This document shows positions 1 through 5,405 of a stretch of DNA of 6,976 nt, one piece after another. The notes under the pieces were generated by a model, which was not told the DNA's origin, ran no database searches, and saw only the letters and a list, made by a program, of their open reading frames with translations. This DNA comes from Alphaproteobacteria bacterium. GTDB lineage: Bacteria > Pseudomonadota > Alphaproteobacteria > Paracaedibacterales > CAITNM01. Within the stretch, counting starts at the first letter, position 1, and the number at the start of each line of letters is the position of its first letter. The position numbers and the translations under genes are program-made. The DNA lies in the NCBI GenBank assembly GCA_947499175.1, contig CANMNU010000067.1, positions 1-6,976 of the forward strand, written 5' to 3'.

Positions 1-2
1 CA

Positions 3-647
3 GGAGATGACCATCAAGAGGCTCAAAAAGCTAGTCAACACGCAAGACATTCTGATCTCCTTCCTCATTTTAAAGTACTAGGGTTAATTGATGCAATAAG
101 ACCAGGTAAACAAGAATTTGATGTAATTGTTATTTTTGGTGGAACACCCTGGGATACTGCAGAACGATTCTTTTGGACTAATCACCTAATTGCAGATGGA
201 ATAAAAACAAAAGGTTTTATGTATATTAACGGCAAAAGAATACTAAAATCTTCAGAGCTTGAGTGGCTAAAATGTAGGGGATTTGAAGGAGTTACTTACC
301 AACATGAATCTGCCCAAACGTTATGGGATAGCTCGGATCTTAAAAAATTTCCTATCACTATTTTAACCGTAGATCCACCAGCAGAAAGGCGAGCTAATAC
401 TGAGGATACTTTGAAAGCATTCCTAACCTACGCAAAAGATCATGGAATTCGTAATGCTCTATTTATAACTAATGGACCGTACGGACCTTACCAATTTGAA
501 ACAGCATTACATATTATCAAAGACGAATTGCAATTTGAGGGATCAAGCTCAACTACTAAATCAGATATTTCAACGATAAGCTTAACTGACACGATAGCAA
601 GACGTTTCTATACAATTGTCCAAAATATGAGAACTAGAAGTAGTTAA
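3..647 (+). CDS. 3' part of an unrecognised protein, possibly YdcF/DUF218-like
   Basis: The reading frame is open from the left edge to a TAA at 645-647, giving 214 residues, so the true start lies outside the window. An ATG at 219 is in frame, but I treat it as internal because the 72 residues before it are protein-like and include DVIVIFGGTPWDTAERFF (residues 40-57). That motif, followed by ANTED at 131-135 and LFITNG at 153-158, resembles the order of blocks in YdcF/DUF218 proteins: a glycine pair after a hydrophobic strand, a nearby Arg, then S/A-N-T-x-E, then a strand ending in T-S/N. Some members of that family are membrane-linked and implicated in envelope metabolism. The resemblance is by eye and weak, and the usual histidine-arginine block (H..RA) after the last strand is not seen. 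No signal peptide or membrane segment lies in the visible part. The next gene is convergent, so no operon partner is visible downstream. Confidence 0.8.
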   Translation, partial: GDDHQEAQKASQHARHSDLLPHFKVLGLIDAIRPGKQEFDVIVIFGGTPWDTAERFFWTNHLIADGIKTKGFMYINGKRILKSSELEWLKCRGFEGVTYQHESAQTLWDSSDLKKFPITILTVDPPAERRANTEDTLKAFLTYAKDHGIRNALFITNGPYGPYQFETALHIIKDELQFEGSSSTTKSDISTISLTDTIARRFYTIVQNMRTRSS

Positions 648-758
648 CGTATTTATATCAACATTTATTGATGCTATAATTCCAGCTATGCATTCTTCAG
701 GTGTACAAAAATTTAAAATTTTATTAGAAGTTCCTGAAATTTCGTTGTAATTATGAAC
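582..758 (-). other. Open frame continuing past the TGA of the small secreted peptide
   Basis: After TGA 759-761 the frame reads V-H-N-Y-N-E-I-S-G-T-S-N-K-I-L and then FCTPEECIAGIIASINVD before a TAA at 582-584. With the peptide it would make a 119-residue product. The part from 758 to 648 is intergenic and not forced by another gene. The part below 648 lies antisense to the end of the left-hand gene and is less convincing. Possible readings are a decayed gene, UGA read-through, or a chance open stretch. I see no good internal start codon or Shine-Dalgarno for independent translation, and no strong terminator hairpin in this 111-base convergent gap. Confidence 0.3.
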
Positions 759-941
759 TCATTCTACTTCAGAAACAGTTTTATCACTAATAGCTTCAAG
801 CAAAGCGTTATTATAATCAAGTCTACCACTCAAAATAGCTTTTGTTTGCGCTAATACCCACTCTTCATTAGGGGTGAATATTCCTTCAGTTGCCGTTATT
901 AAAAACTGGGAAAACAGTAGGCATAATATAAACTTTTTCAT
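759..941 (-). CDS. Small secreted-type peptide, 60 residues, possibly a truncated gene
   Basis: It begins at ATG 939-941 with a good Shine-Dalgarno (AAGGGG, 7 bases upstream). The N-terminus, MKKFILCLLFSQFLITATEG, is a typical signal peptide: two lysines, a hydrophobic core and small residues near position 18-20. The mature part would be only about 40 residues, mostly helical and acidic (e.g. FTPNEEWVLAQTKAI). I recognise no family. The frame ends at TGA (759-761), the only TGA among the visible gene ends. Beyond it the same frame stays open for 58 more codons with protein-like sequence, so this may be the 5' part of a longer gene cut by a nonsense change (TGG to TGA is one step). If the peptide is complete, it is a small periplasmic or exported protein of unknown role. 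It is divergent from sco and convergent with the gene on its left. Confidence 0.55.
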   Translation of the reverse strand: MKKFILCLLFSQFLITATEGIFTPNEEWVLAQTKAILSGRLDYNNALLEAISDKTVSEVE

Positions 942-947
942 GGTATT

Positions 948-954
948 GCCCCTT
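948..954 (-). promoter_or_regulatory. Shine-Dalgarno of the small secreted peptide
   Basis: The minus strand reads AAGGGGC here. The AAGGGG core ends 7 bases before ATG 939-941, which is good spacing. It fixes the start and is the best ribosome site in the window, which supports real translation of this short gene. Confidence 0.6.
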
Positions 955-974
955 AGTTTTTTGTTGCATTAATT

Positions 975-980
975 TTTATA
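975..980 (-). promoter_or_regulatory. Candidate -10 box for the small secreted peptide
   Basis: TATAAA on the minus strand matches 5 of 6 bases of the sigma-70 -10 box and would give a leader of about 26 bases. No convincing -35 is present at 17 bases; TTGCTG lies about 19 bases upstream. The background is very AT-rich, so a chance match is likely enough to keep this tentative. Confidence 0.3.
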
Positions 981-987
981 TTTTTTA

Positions 988-1007
988 GCAAACTGCAAAC
1001 AGCAATA
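988..1007. repeat. Three short 7-base-spaced direct repeats in the divergent promoter region
   Basis: GCAAAC occurs at 988-993 and 995-1000, followed by GCAATA at 1002-1007, so copies start every 7 bases. They lie just upstream of the candidate -10 of the small peptide gene, where -35 contacts or a regulator could act. With only two exact copies of six bases this may be slippage or chance. Confidence 0.35.
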
Positions 1008-1046
1008 CAATATATTTTAATTTATGGGGCTAATATTACTAAAAAC

Positions 1047-1079
1047 AACATGTTAATAGCTTGGTTAGCTTACATGTAA
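1047..1079. promoter_or_regulatory. Pair of ACATGT-centred palindromes upstream of sco
   Basis: AACATGTT (1047-1054) and TTACATGTAA (1070-1079) are both perfect palindromes sharing the ACATGT core. Their centres are 24 bases apart, a little over two helical turns, with TAGCTT repeated between them. They sit about 25-50 bases upstream of the candidate -35 of sco. Paired identical dyads of this kind can be dimeric regulator sites. No regulator is known from the window, and short AT-rich palindromes arise easily. Confidence 0.3.
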
Positions 1080-1099
1080 ACACCTGAGCTACAAAACAG

Positions 1100-1127
1100 T
1101 TGATTTATTACACAAAAATCATATTAT
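1100..1127 (+). promoter_or_regulatory. Candidate sigma-70 promoter for sco
   Basis: TTGATT (1100-1105) and TATTAT (1122-1127) are separated by 16 bases and would start transcription about 20 bases before the sco ATG. A second -10-like hexamer, TACAAT, lies at 1132-1137 and would leave a leader of only about 10 bases. Confidence 0.4.
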
Positions 1128-1154
1128 TAGCTACAATCTAAAATCTTTATCAAC

Positions 1155-1793
1155 ATGTCATACAAGCGATTAATTATTTTAGCACTAGTTGGTGTTAGCA
1201 CAGGCTTAGGAATACTTTTAGCTTTATACAAATTTCAAGAACCCAAAGGAGTTGTGTACAAAGAAACAACTTCTAGTGAAGCTGGTGGAAGCGATCAGTC
1301 TATTGGCGGTGATTTTATATTGGTTGATCATAATGGTAACCCACGATCAACATCGGAATTTCGTGGCAAAATCCTTTTAATATATTTTGGATATACCTAT
1401 TGTCCAGATGTTTGCCCCATGGCACTAGAGCATATGACTAAGGCTCTGCAAATGCTTGGTAAAGACCGAGATAAAATTGCCATTCTTTTTGTAAGTGTTG
1501 ATCCAACTAGGGACACTTGTGAAGTTTTAAGATTATATAGCACAAATTTTGACCCTAATATAATTATGTTAACTGGCACAGAAAATGCTTTACAAGAAGC
1601 CATGAGTAAATACCGGGTTTACGCAAAAAAAGAAGCAAAAGAAGGCTTTAGTGATTACCTAATAAATCACACGAGTGTTGTATATGTAATGGGTCAAAAC
1701 GGCTCATACATTACAAGCTTTGCACACTCTACCGCACCTGAGAAAATTCAGGAAATTCTTCTTAAGCAATTGCGGGAAGGTAATTGGAAGTAA
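1155..1793 (+). CDS. sco: SCO1/SenC family copper chaperone for cytochrome c oxidase assembly
   Basis: This 212-residue protein is of normal size for bacterial Sco. Residues 6-25 form an N-terminal membrane anchor (RLIILALVGVSTGLGILLAL), followed by a short linker and a thioredoxin-fold domain facing the periplasm. The copper-binding motif is clear: YFGYTYCPDVCP with Cys83 and Cys87 (CxxxC), and the third ligand, His172, in INHTS. SVDPTRDT at 114-121 is the second family signature. Sco proteins deliver copper to the CuA centre of cytochrome c oxidase subunit II and may act as thiol-disulfide reductants. An oddity is Cys122 directly after RDT, where the family usually has proline, giving a third cysteine in the domain. 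The ATG at 1155 is the only start here, because an in-frame TAG lies at 1128-1130. No clear Shine-Dalgarno precedes it. No oxidase genes are adjacent, so it stands alone, and its stop is 5 bases from a convergent tRNA gene. Confidence 0.95.
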   Translation: MSYKRLIILALVGVSTGLGILLALYKFQEPKGVVYKETTSSEAGGSDQSIGGDFILVDHNGNPRSTSEFRGKILLIYFGYTYCPDVCPMALEHMTKALQMLGKDRDKIAILFVSVDPTRDTCEVLRLYSTNFDPNIIMLTGTENALQEAMSKYRVYAKKEAKEGFSDYLINHTSVVYVMGQNGSYITSFAHSTAPEKIQEILLKQLREGNWK

Positions 1794-1797
1794 AAAA
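1792..1797 (-). terminator. T tract directly after tRNA-Leu
   Basis: Minus-strand transcription through the tRNA meets six consecutive T residues one base after the encoded CCA. The acceptor/T-arm fold followed by a U run could end or trim the transcript. The tract overlaps the TAA of the convergent sco gene. No separate GC-rich hairpin is present, so this is suggestive only. Confidence 0.3.
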
Positions 1798-1798
1798 T

Positions 1799-1883
1799 TG
1801 GTGCCCGCAACCAGACTCGAACTGGTACGCCTTTTGGGCGGCAGATTTTAAATCTGCTGTGTCTACCGTTCCACCATGCAGGC
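1799..1883 (-). tRNA. tRNA-Leu (anticodon UAA), CCA encoded
   Basis: The minus strand folds into a complete class II tRNA of 85 bases including CCA. The acceptor GCCUGCA pairs with UGCGGGC (one U-G pair), with discriminator A and an encoded CCA at 1799-1801. The D arm is GUG/CAC. The anticodon stem GCAGA/UCUGC encloses loop UUUAAAA, giving anticodon UAA at 1848-1850, which reads UUA (and UUG by wobble) leucine codons. The long variable arm is CGCC-CAAAA-GGCG, and the T arm is ACCAG-UUCGAGU-CUGGU. The long variable arm and the A discriminator fit leucine. UUA is expected to be a heavily used leucine codon in a genome this AT-rich. It lies 64 bases downstream of phaC on the same strand and could be read through from it or from a weak promoter in the gap. 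Confidence 0.97.
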
Positions 1884-1894
1884 TCCAGGTATAT

Positions 1895-1930
1895 TTTTAG
1901 CAAAGAAATTAGATTTACGCAAAGCTAAAA
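1895..1930. repeat. Inverted repeat between phaC and tRNA-Leu
   Basis: TTTTAGC (1895-1901) and GCTAAAA (1924-1930) are exact inverted copies separated by 22 bases. It could form a 7-pair stem in the phaC 3' untranslated region, but the stem is AT-rich, the loop is long and no long T tract follows, so it is a poor intrinsic terminator. It might instead affect processing between phaC and the tRNA. Confidence 0.3.
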
Positions 1931-1947
1931 GTAATATTTTTTAAAAA

Positions 1948-3846
1948 TTATGTAGTTGGTGAAGAAGAAACCACATATCTACCAGGAGCAGCTTCAATAT
2001 TAGGGGTATTGTTCCACATATTTGTTGTGATTTTTTCACCAGAATATTCTTTAATCCAAGTATACCATTCAGGCCACCATGAACCTTTTGTTTCTATAGA
2101 GTTTTCAACCCATGCAGCAGGGTTTTTAGCAGCTTTTTTAGATGTCCAGTAGCAGTATTTATTACGGTGAACAGGGTTAACAATTCCTGCTACATGGCCT
2201 GAAGCACCGAGTACAAATGTTGTGTTTTTTGGACAAATTTCTTTAATTGCATAAGTTGATTGCCAGGGCACAATGTGGTCTGATTTGGTAGCAAAGGCAA
2301 AAATTGGAGTTGTTATTTCTTTTAAATCAATTCCTTGACCATTAATTTGCAAGCTGTTTGGCTCCATAAGGCGATTTTCAAGGAAAACATTGCGCAAATA
2401 TTCCATGTGCAAGGTTGCTGGAACATTGGTAGTATCACAATTCCAATAAAGAAAATCAAGCGGGAAAGTTTCTTTGTTAAGCAAGTATGTATTTACATAA
2501 TTTGACCAAATTAAATCGTTAGCGCGCAGCATGCTAAATACCCGAACCATTTCATCACCAGGTAAATAACCTATTTCTTTAACGCGTTTTTCCAAATGGT
2601 TAAGTTGTTCGTCGCATATGAAAACCTTTAGATCTCCCATTTTATCAAAATCAATAGGGGCCGCCAAAAGGCTAAGACTCGCTATTGGATTTTTTTCAAT
2701 GCGTTTAGCTAAATATCCAGCCAAAATTGTTGCAGCAACCCCGCCAGCACAATAAGCCAAAAGATTAAGCTTTTCTTGACCTGAAATTTTTAAAACATTT
2801 AAAACTGCATCTAGAACTCCATCTAGTACATAATCACTAATTCCTCTACTTTCATATGTTTCATCAGGATTTATCCATGAAACTACAAAAACACTGAATC
2901 CCTGATCAAGCATCCAGCCAACAAATGAATTTTCTGACTGTAGATCAAAAATATAATATTTATTTATCCATGGGGGAATAATCAACAATGGTCGTTCATA
3001 GACTTCAGCAACAGTTGGTTTAAAGTAAAGCAACTGGAACAACGGAGTTTCATATACTACCTTACCAGGTGTAATTGCTAAATTTTCACCAACCTTGAAT
3101 TCTTTTAGATTAGTAAACATTGGTAAGCTTAAAAAATTAGTTTTTAAATTGTCATCAAGTAATTTTTGGCAACCTTTTATTAAGTTTTGCCCTTGGGTGC
3201 GAATTGTTTCACGAAGCACTTCAGGGTTGCTAAACGGGAAGTTGGTAGGGGATGCTGCATCAAGTATGCTACGCATGTAAAATTGCGCTTTTTCTTTGGT
3301 TTTAACATTAATACCTTCTAATGATTCCATTAAACCATTCATATATTTACTGTGCAGTAAGTACGATTGTTTCAGATAATCAAATACAGGAAATTCCTGC
3401 CATTCTGAAGCTTTAAAACGACGATCATTGCTGTTAGGAGTTATTACTGGATCAACTTCCGCTCCCTGTAGCCGATCAAGAGTTCTTTGTAGTAATACCT
3501 CTAAATCGCTTAAATAGTTACGCTGTTTGCCATCCCATTCTTCTGCTTTAACAACAAAGTTATCGACTAATACTTTGTGGGTTTCAGCAAAAGTTTTGCT
3601 CATAATTTCTGCACTAAAAAGATCTAACCGTGCTGGTTGAGGAATTTTTTCTATGAAACTTGCATAAAAATCATTTAATTTGTCCATACCTTGCTGCACA
3701 TCAGGGTGTAATTCAGCAAAAAATTTATATGACTTTTCATTGGCTGTGTCAGTATTGGCTTTTGATTTTTTAGCTGAAGTTTTAGTTTTTTTAACCAAGT
3801 TTTCTTCTTTATGCTCAGTTTCATTTACTAGATCGCTATGTAGCAT
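1948..3846 (-). CDS. phaC: Class I poly(3-hydroxyalkanoate) synthase
   Basis: PhaC polymerises (R)-3-hydroxyacyl-CoA into polyhydroxyalkanoate on the surface of storage granules in the cytoplasm. From the chosen ATG (3844-3846) the protein has 632 residues, a little longer than the roughly 590 usual for class I. In this numbering the alpha/beta-hydrolase core shows the lipase-like box AYCAGG with nucleophile Cys366, the catalytic Asp523 in KSDHIVPW and His551 in GASGHVAG. PPWINKYYIFDL (292-303) is a family block. The N-terminus is a Lys/Thr/Ala-rich tail (e.g. KKTKTSAKKSKANTDTANEK) before the usual N-terminal domain, and the Trp-rich C-terminal region (SWWPEWYTWIKEY) is typical. A TTG at 3886-3888 would add 14 residues. 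I prefer the ATG because a G-rich stretch lies just upstream and the extra residues look like untranslated sequence. No phaA, phaB, phasin or phaR gene is adjacent, so precursor supply must be encoded elsewhere. Confidence 0.95.
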   Translation of the reverse strand: MLHSDLVNETEHKEENLVKKTKTSAKKSKANTDTANEKSYKFFAELHPDVQQGMDKLNDFYASFIEKIPQPARLDLFSAEIMSKTFAETHKVLVDNFVVKAEEWDGKQRNYLSDLEVLLQRTLDRLQGAEVDPVITPNSNDRRFKASEWQEFPVFDYLKQSYLLHSKYMNGLMESLEGINVKTKEKAQFYMRSILDAASPTNFPFSNPEVLRETIRTQGQNLIKGCQKLLDDNLKTNFLSLPMFTNLKEFKVGENLAITPGKVVYETPLFQLLYFKPTVAEVYERPLLIIPPWINKYYIFDLQSENSFVGWMLDQGFSVFVVSWINPDETYESRGISDYVLDGVLDAVLNVLKISGQEKLNLLAYCAGGVAATILAGYLAKRIEKNPIASLSLLAAPIDFDKMGDLKVFICDEQLNHLEKRVKEIGYLPGDEMVRVFSMLRANDLIWSNYVNTYLLNKETFPLDFLYWNCDTTNVPATLHMEYLRNVFLENRLMEPNSLQINGQGIDLKEITTPIFAFATKSDHIVPWQSTYAIKEICPKNTTFVLGASGHVAGIVNPVHRNKYCYWTSKKAAKNPAAWVENSIETKGSWWPEWYTWIKEYSGEKITTNMWNNTPNIEAAPGRYVVSSSPTT

Positions 3847-3849
3847 ATA

Positions 3850-3854
3850 CCCCC
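3850..3854 (-). promoter_or_regulatory. G-rich possible ribosome site deciding the phaC start
   Basis: The minus strand reads GTGGGGGTAT directly before ATG 3844-3846. The five G residues could pair, partly by wobble, with the CCUCC of 16S rRNA. They end only 3 bases before the ATG, closer than ideal. The alternative TTG at 3886-3888 has nothing better upstream. Confidence 0.3.
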
Positions 3855-3950
3855 ACAAAATTCCGTTAAGTAATGCTAACACATACAAGTTAGTTCACTA
3901 CTACAGTCTTATGCTAAAGAGCAAGTTCTTAACAAAGGGTTAATTGTTAC

Positions 3951-3985
3951 GGAAAGAAAACTTAATCTTGAAAAATAAGATTTAG
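3951..3985 (-). terminator. Probable intrinsic terminator after the MFS gene
   Basis: On the minus strand CTAAATCTT (3985-3977) pairs with AAGATTAAG (3969-3961), making 8 pairs with one A-A mismatch around a 7-base loop. TTTTCTTT follows directly. The stem begins 2 bases after the MFS stop codon. It is AT-rich and thus moderate in strength, but its position and T tract fit a terminator separating the MFS gene from phaC. Confidence 0.5.
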
Positions 3986-3987
3986 AC

Positions 3988-5280
3988 TTAGGCAGCAATT
4001 GCTGTAATATCAGAATCTTCAGTGATTTTTCTTTTTTCTAATTTTTTAAAGTGCCTAACTCCCCATAAAAAACCAATAGATATTGGGGCAATAATCACTA
4101 AAAGCCCCCAGTGGCCAATACTTTGATTTAAATAAACAAAGCCAAACGAAGTTCCGGTAAACATAAAGATCATTCTTAAAGAGTTTAATAAACCAACATA
4201 TTTAAATCTTTTTAAAACTGGAAAGTACTTAATAAAAATTGCATCGGCTGGTAGGGGTTCTAACCCTGTAAATAGTATGATTAGCTGTAAAAAGAATATA
4301 TCGGTAGGTTTAGAAACGTTCATAATGGCCATTGGCAAAATGATTGCTAATGCTAGTGTGCCTAAGCCACGTGCTCGTAAAATTTTCAAAGGCCTAACTT
4401 TAAGGCCCATTGTTGCAAAAAAGGTGGATATCATTGTCGCAAAAATACATAGCACAAAATTATGTACAATAATTTTTTCTGAAGTATAACCAAGACCTTT
4501 TAGCACTGGGGCAAAATACATGAATGACAAATAAAAAGTAAGTGGGCAACCACAGTAAATTAAAAAATATGCCAATACTGTTTTTTTTGATATTTTTTTA
4601 TGAAATGCGGAAATTGATTTATTAAGCAACTCTTTTTGGTATAGCTTCATTTGAATAAATTCTGGAGTTTCTGTAAGCCTAAATCGTGCAATAGCGCCAA
4701 CAACTGCAACGATTGCTCCTATCCAAAAAGCTGATCTCCAGCCTATCGCTGAAGTGGTTACCAGTGCAGCTATGCCTAAAGCAGTACATGCGCCGATGCT
4801 TGAAGATATGCCTACAGTTGAAACAGCAACGTATTGTACTGGTGGCTTGGTAATTTCGGTAATAAAAATTTGAGCTCCAGTTGCCTCGCTTGATGCAGCC
4901 ATACCTTGTAGCATGCGACAAATCGTAATCATGTAAGTAGCCGTAATACCAATTTGGCTATAGGTCGGCAAATTTGCTAGAATTATGCAGGAGGCTGCCA
5001 TCATTGCCGTAGTAATGATAATAACGCTTTTTCTTCCAAAACGGTCACCTATATAACCGAAGATTAACGCACCAATAGGTGCCATAATATAAGTTGAGCA
5101 AAATGCAAAAGCGGCAAGTAAAGCTTGTGTGTGAGGATCAGATTGCGGAAAAAACAACTCATTAAGTAATACCGCCATGTGCACATAGAGCAACAGATCA
5201 AAATATTCAAGGAATGTACCGATTTGAAGTATTCCGATTGATTCTTTTTGTTTTCTAGTTAGGCCCAAGTTTATTTTCAT
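3988..5280 (-). CDS. MFS transporter, ProP-like metabolite:H+ symporter family
   Basis: This 430-residue protein is of normal MFS length with about 12 hydrophobic segments. Family marks are GTFLEYFDLLLY in the first helix (21-32, equivalent to the F-E-W-Y-D-F region of ProP/KgtP/ShiA-type carriers), motif A GYIGDRFGRK at 75-84 between helices 2 and 3, CRMLQGMAASSEATGA at 121-136 in helix 4, and TETPEF at 203-208 before the central loop. It is an inner-membrane secondary transporter, probably proton-coupled. The substrate cannot be read from sequence; the family includes osmoprotectant (betaine/proline), dicarboxylate and shikimate carriers. An oddity is IKYFPVLKRFKYVG at 350-363, where many relatives have E-L-F-P-T-R-x-R-Y-T-G: the acidic residue before the F-P is replaced by Lys or Tyr. 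The ATG at 5278-5280 is the first start, with only a weak ribosome site. It has its own likely promoter and terminator, so it appears to be a single-gene unit. Confidence 0.9.
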   Translation of the reverse strand: MKINLGLTRKQKESIGILQIGTFLEYFDLLLYVHMAVLLNELFFPQSDPHTQALLAAFAFCSTYIMAPIGALIFGYIGDRFGRKSVIIITTAMMAASCIILANLPTYSQIGITATYMITICRMLQGMAASSEATGAQIFITEITKPPVQYVAVSTVGISSSIGACTALGIAALVTTSAIGWRSAFWIGAIVAVVGAIARFRLTETPEFIQMKLYQKELLNKSISAFHKKISKKTVLAYFLIYCGCPLTFYLSFMYFAPVLKGLGYTSEKIIVHNFVLCIFATMISTFFATMGLKVRPLKILRARGLGTLALAIILPMAIMNVSKPTDIFFLQLIILFTGLEPLPADAIFIKYFPVLKRFKYVGLLNSLRMIFMFTGTSFGFVYLNQSIGHWGLLVIIAPISIGFLWGVRHFKKLEKRKITEDSDITAIAA

Positions 5281-5303
5281 GAACTAACCGCTGTAAATGA
5301 GCT

Positions 5304-5309
5304 ATTATA
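5304..5309 (-). promoter_or_regulatory. Consensus -10 box for the MFS gene
   Basis: The minus strand has an exact TATAAT here, giving a start point near 5297 and a leader of about 17 bases. No good -35 is present at 16-18 bases upstream (TCTCAC at 17), so the promoter may be weak or activator-dependent. Confidence 0.45.
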
Positions 5310-5347
5310 ATAAATGCTATGCGATAGTGAGATAAATTAATGCGTTA

Positions 5348-5362
5348 AATTTTACTAAAATT
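5348..5362. repeat. Small perfect hairpin between the MFS gene and the large right-hand gene
   Basis: AATTTT and AAAATT (5348-5353 and 5357-5362) flank three bases. It is wholly AT in the stem with no T tract directly after it on the minus strand, so a terminator role is unlikely. It sits upstream of the MFS -10 box. Confidence 0.25.
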
Positions 5363-5371
5363 GTTCCCTTT

Positions 5372-5395
5372 TTGATGTGTTGCAAGATCCATCAA
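5372..5395 (-). terminator. Weak candidate terminator hairpin after the right-hand gene
   Basis: TTGATG and CATCAA form a 6-pair stem with a 12-base loop, starting about 10 bases after the TAA at 5406-5408. On the minus strand it is followed by A residues, not T residues, so it lacks the usual release signal. It is listed because it is the only stem close to this gene end. Confidence 0.2.
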
Positions 5396-5405
5396 TAAAA
5401 CCGTG

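Noticed and set aside
219..221. ATG as the start of the left-hand gene
   Set aside because: The same frame is open to the window edge and the residues before this ATG carry the clearest motif of the protein, so it is probably an internal methionine.
759..761. Reassignment of UGA to tryptophan in this genome
   Set aside because: The large genes encode their many tryptophans with TGG and have no in-frame TGA, so the standard code fits; at most this one site is special.
1397..1603. Minus-strand open frame of 68 codons inside sco
   Set aside because: Antisense to a well-supported gene, no ribosome site, no family-like sequence.
1799..1883. tRNA-Leu as an integration (attachment) site
   Set aside because: No integrase, no repeated copy of the tRNA 3' end elsewhere in the window, and ordinary core genes on both sides.
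3095..3280. Plus-strand open frame of 61 codons inside phaC
   Set aside because: Shadow of the phaC reading frame with no independent support.
3680..3943. Plus-strand open frame of 87 codons over the phaC 5' end
   Set aside because: Mostly antisense to coding sequence, low-complexity translation, no ribosome site.
4277..4489. Plus-strand open frame of 70 codons inside the MFS gene
   Set aside because: Antisense shadow of the transporter.
4679..4921. Minus-strand open frame of 80 codons out of frame within the MFS gene
   Set aside because: Frame-shifted reading of a clear transmembrane protein; its Cys/Arg/His-rich composition is typical of an out-of-frame translation.
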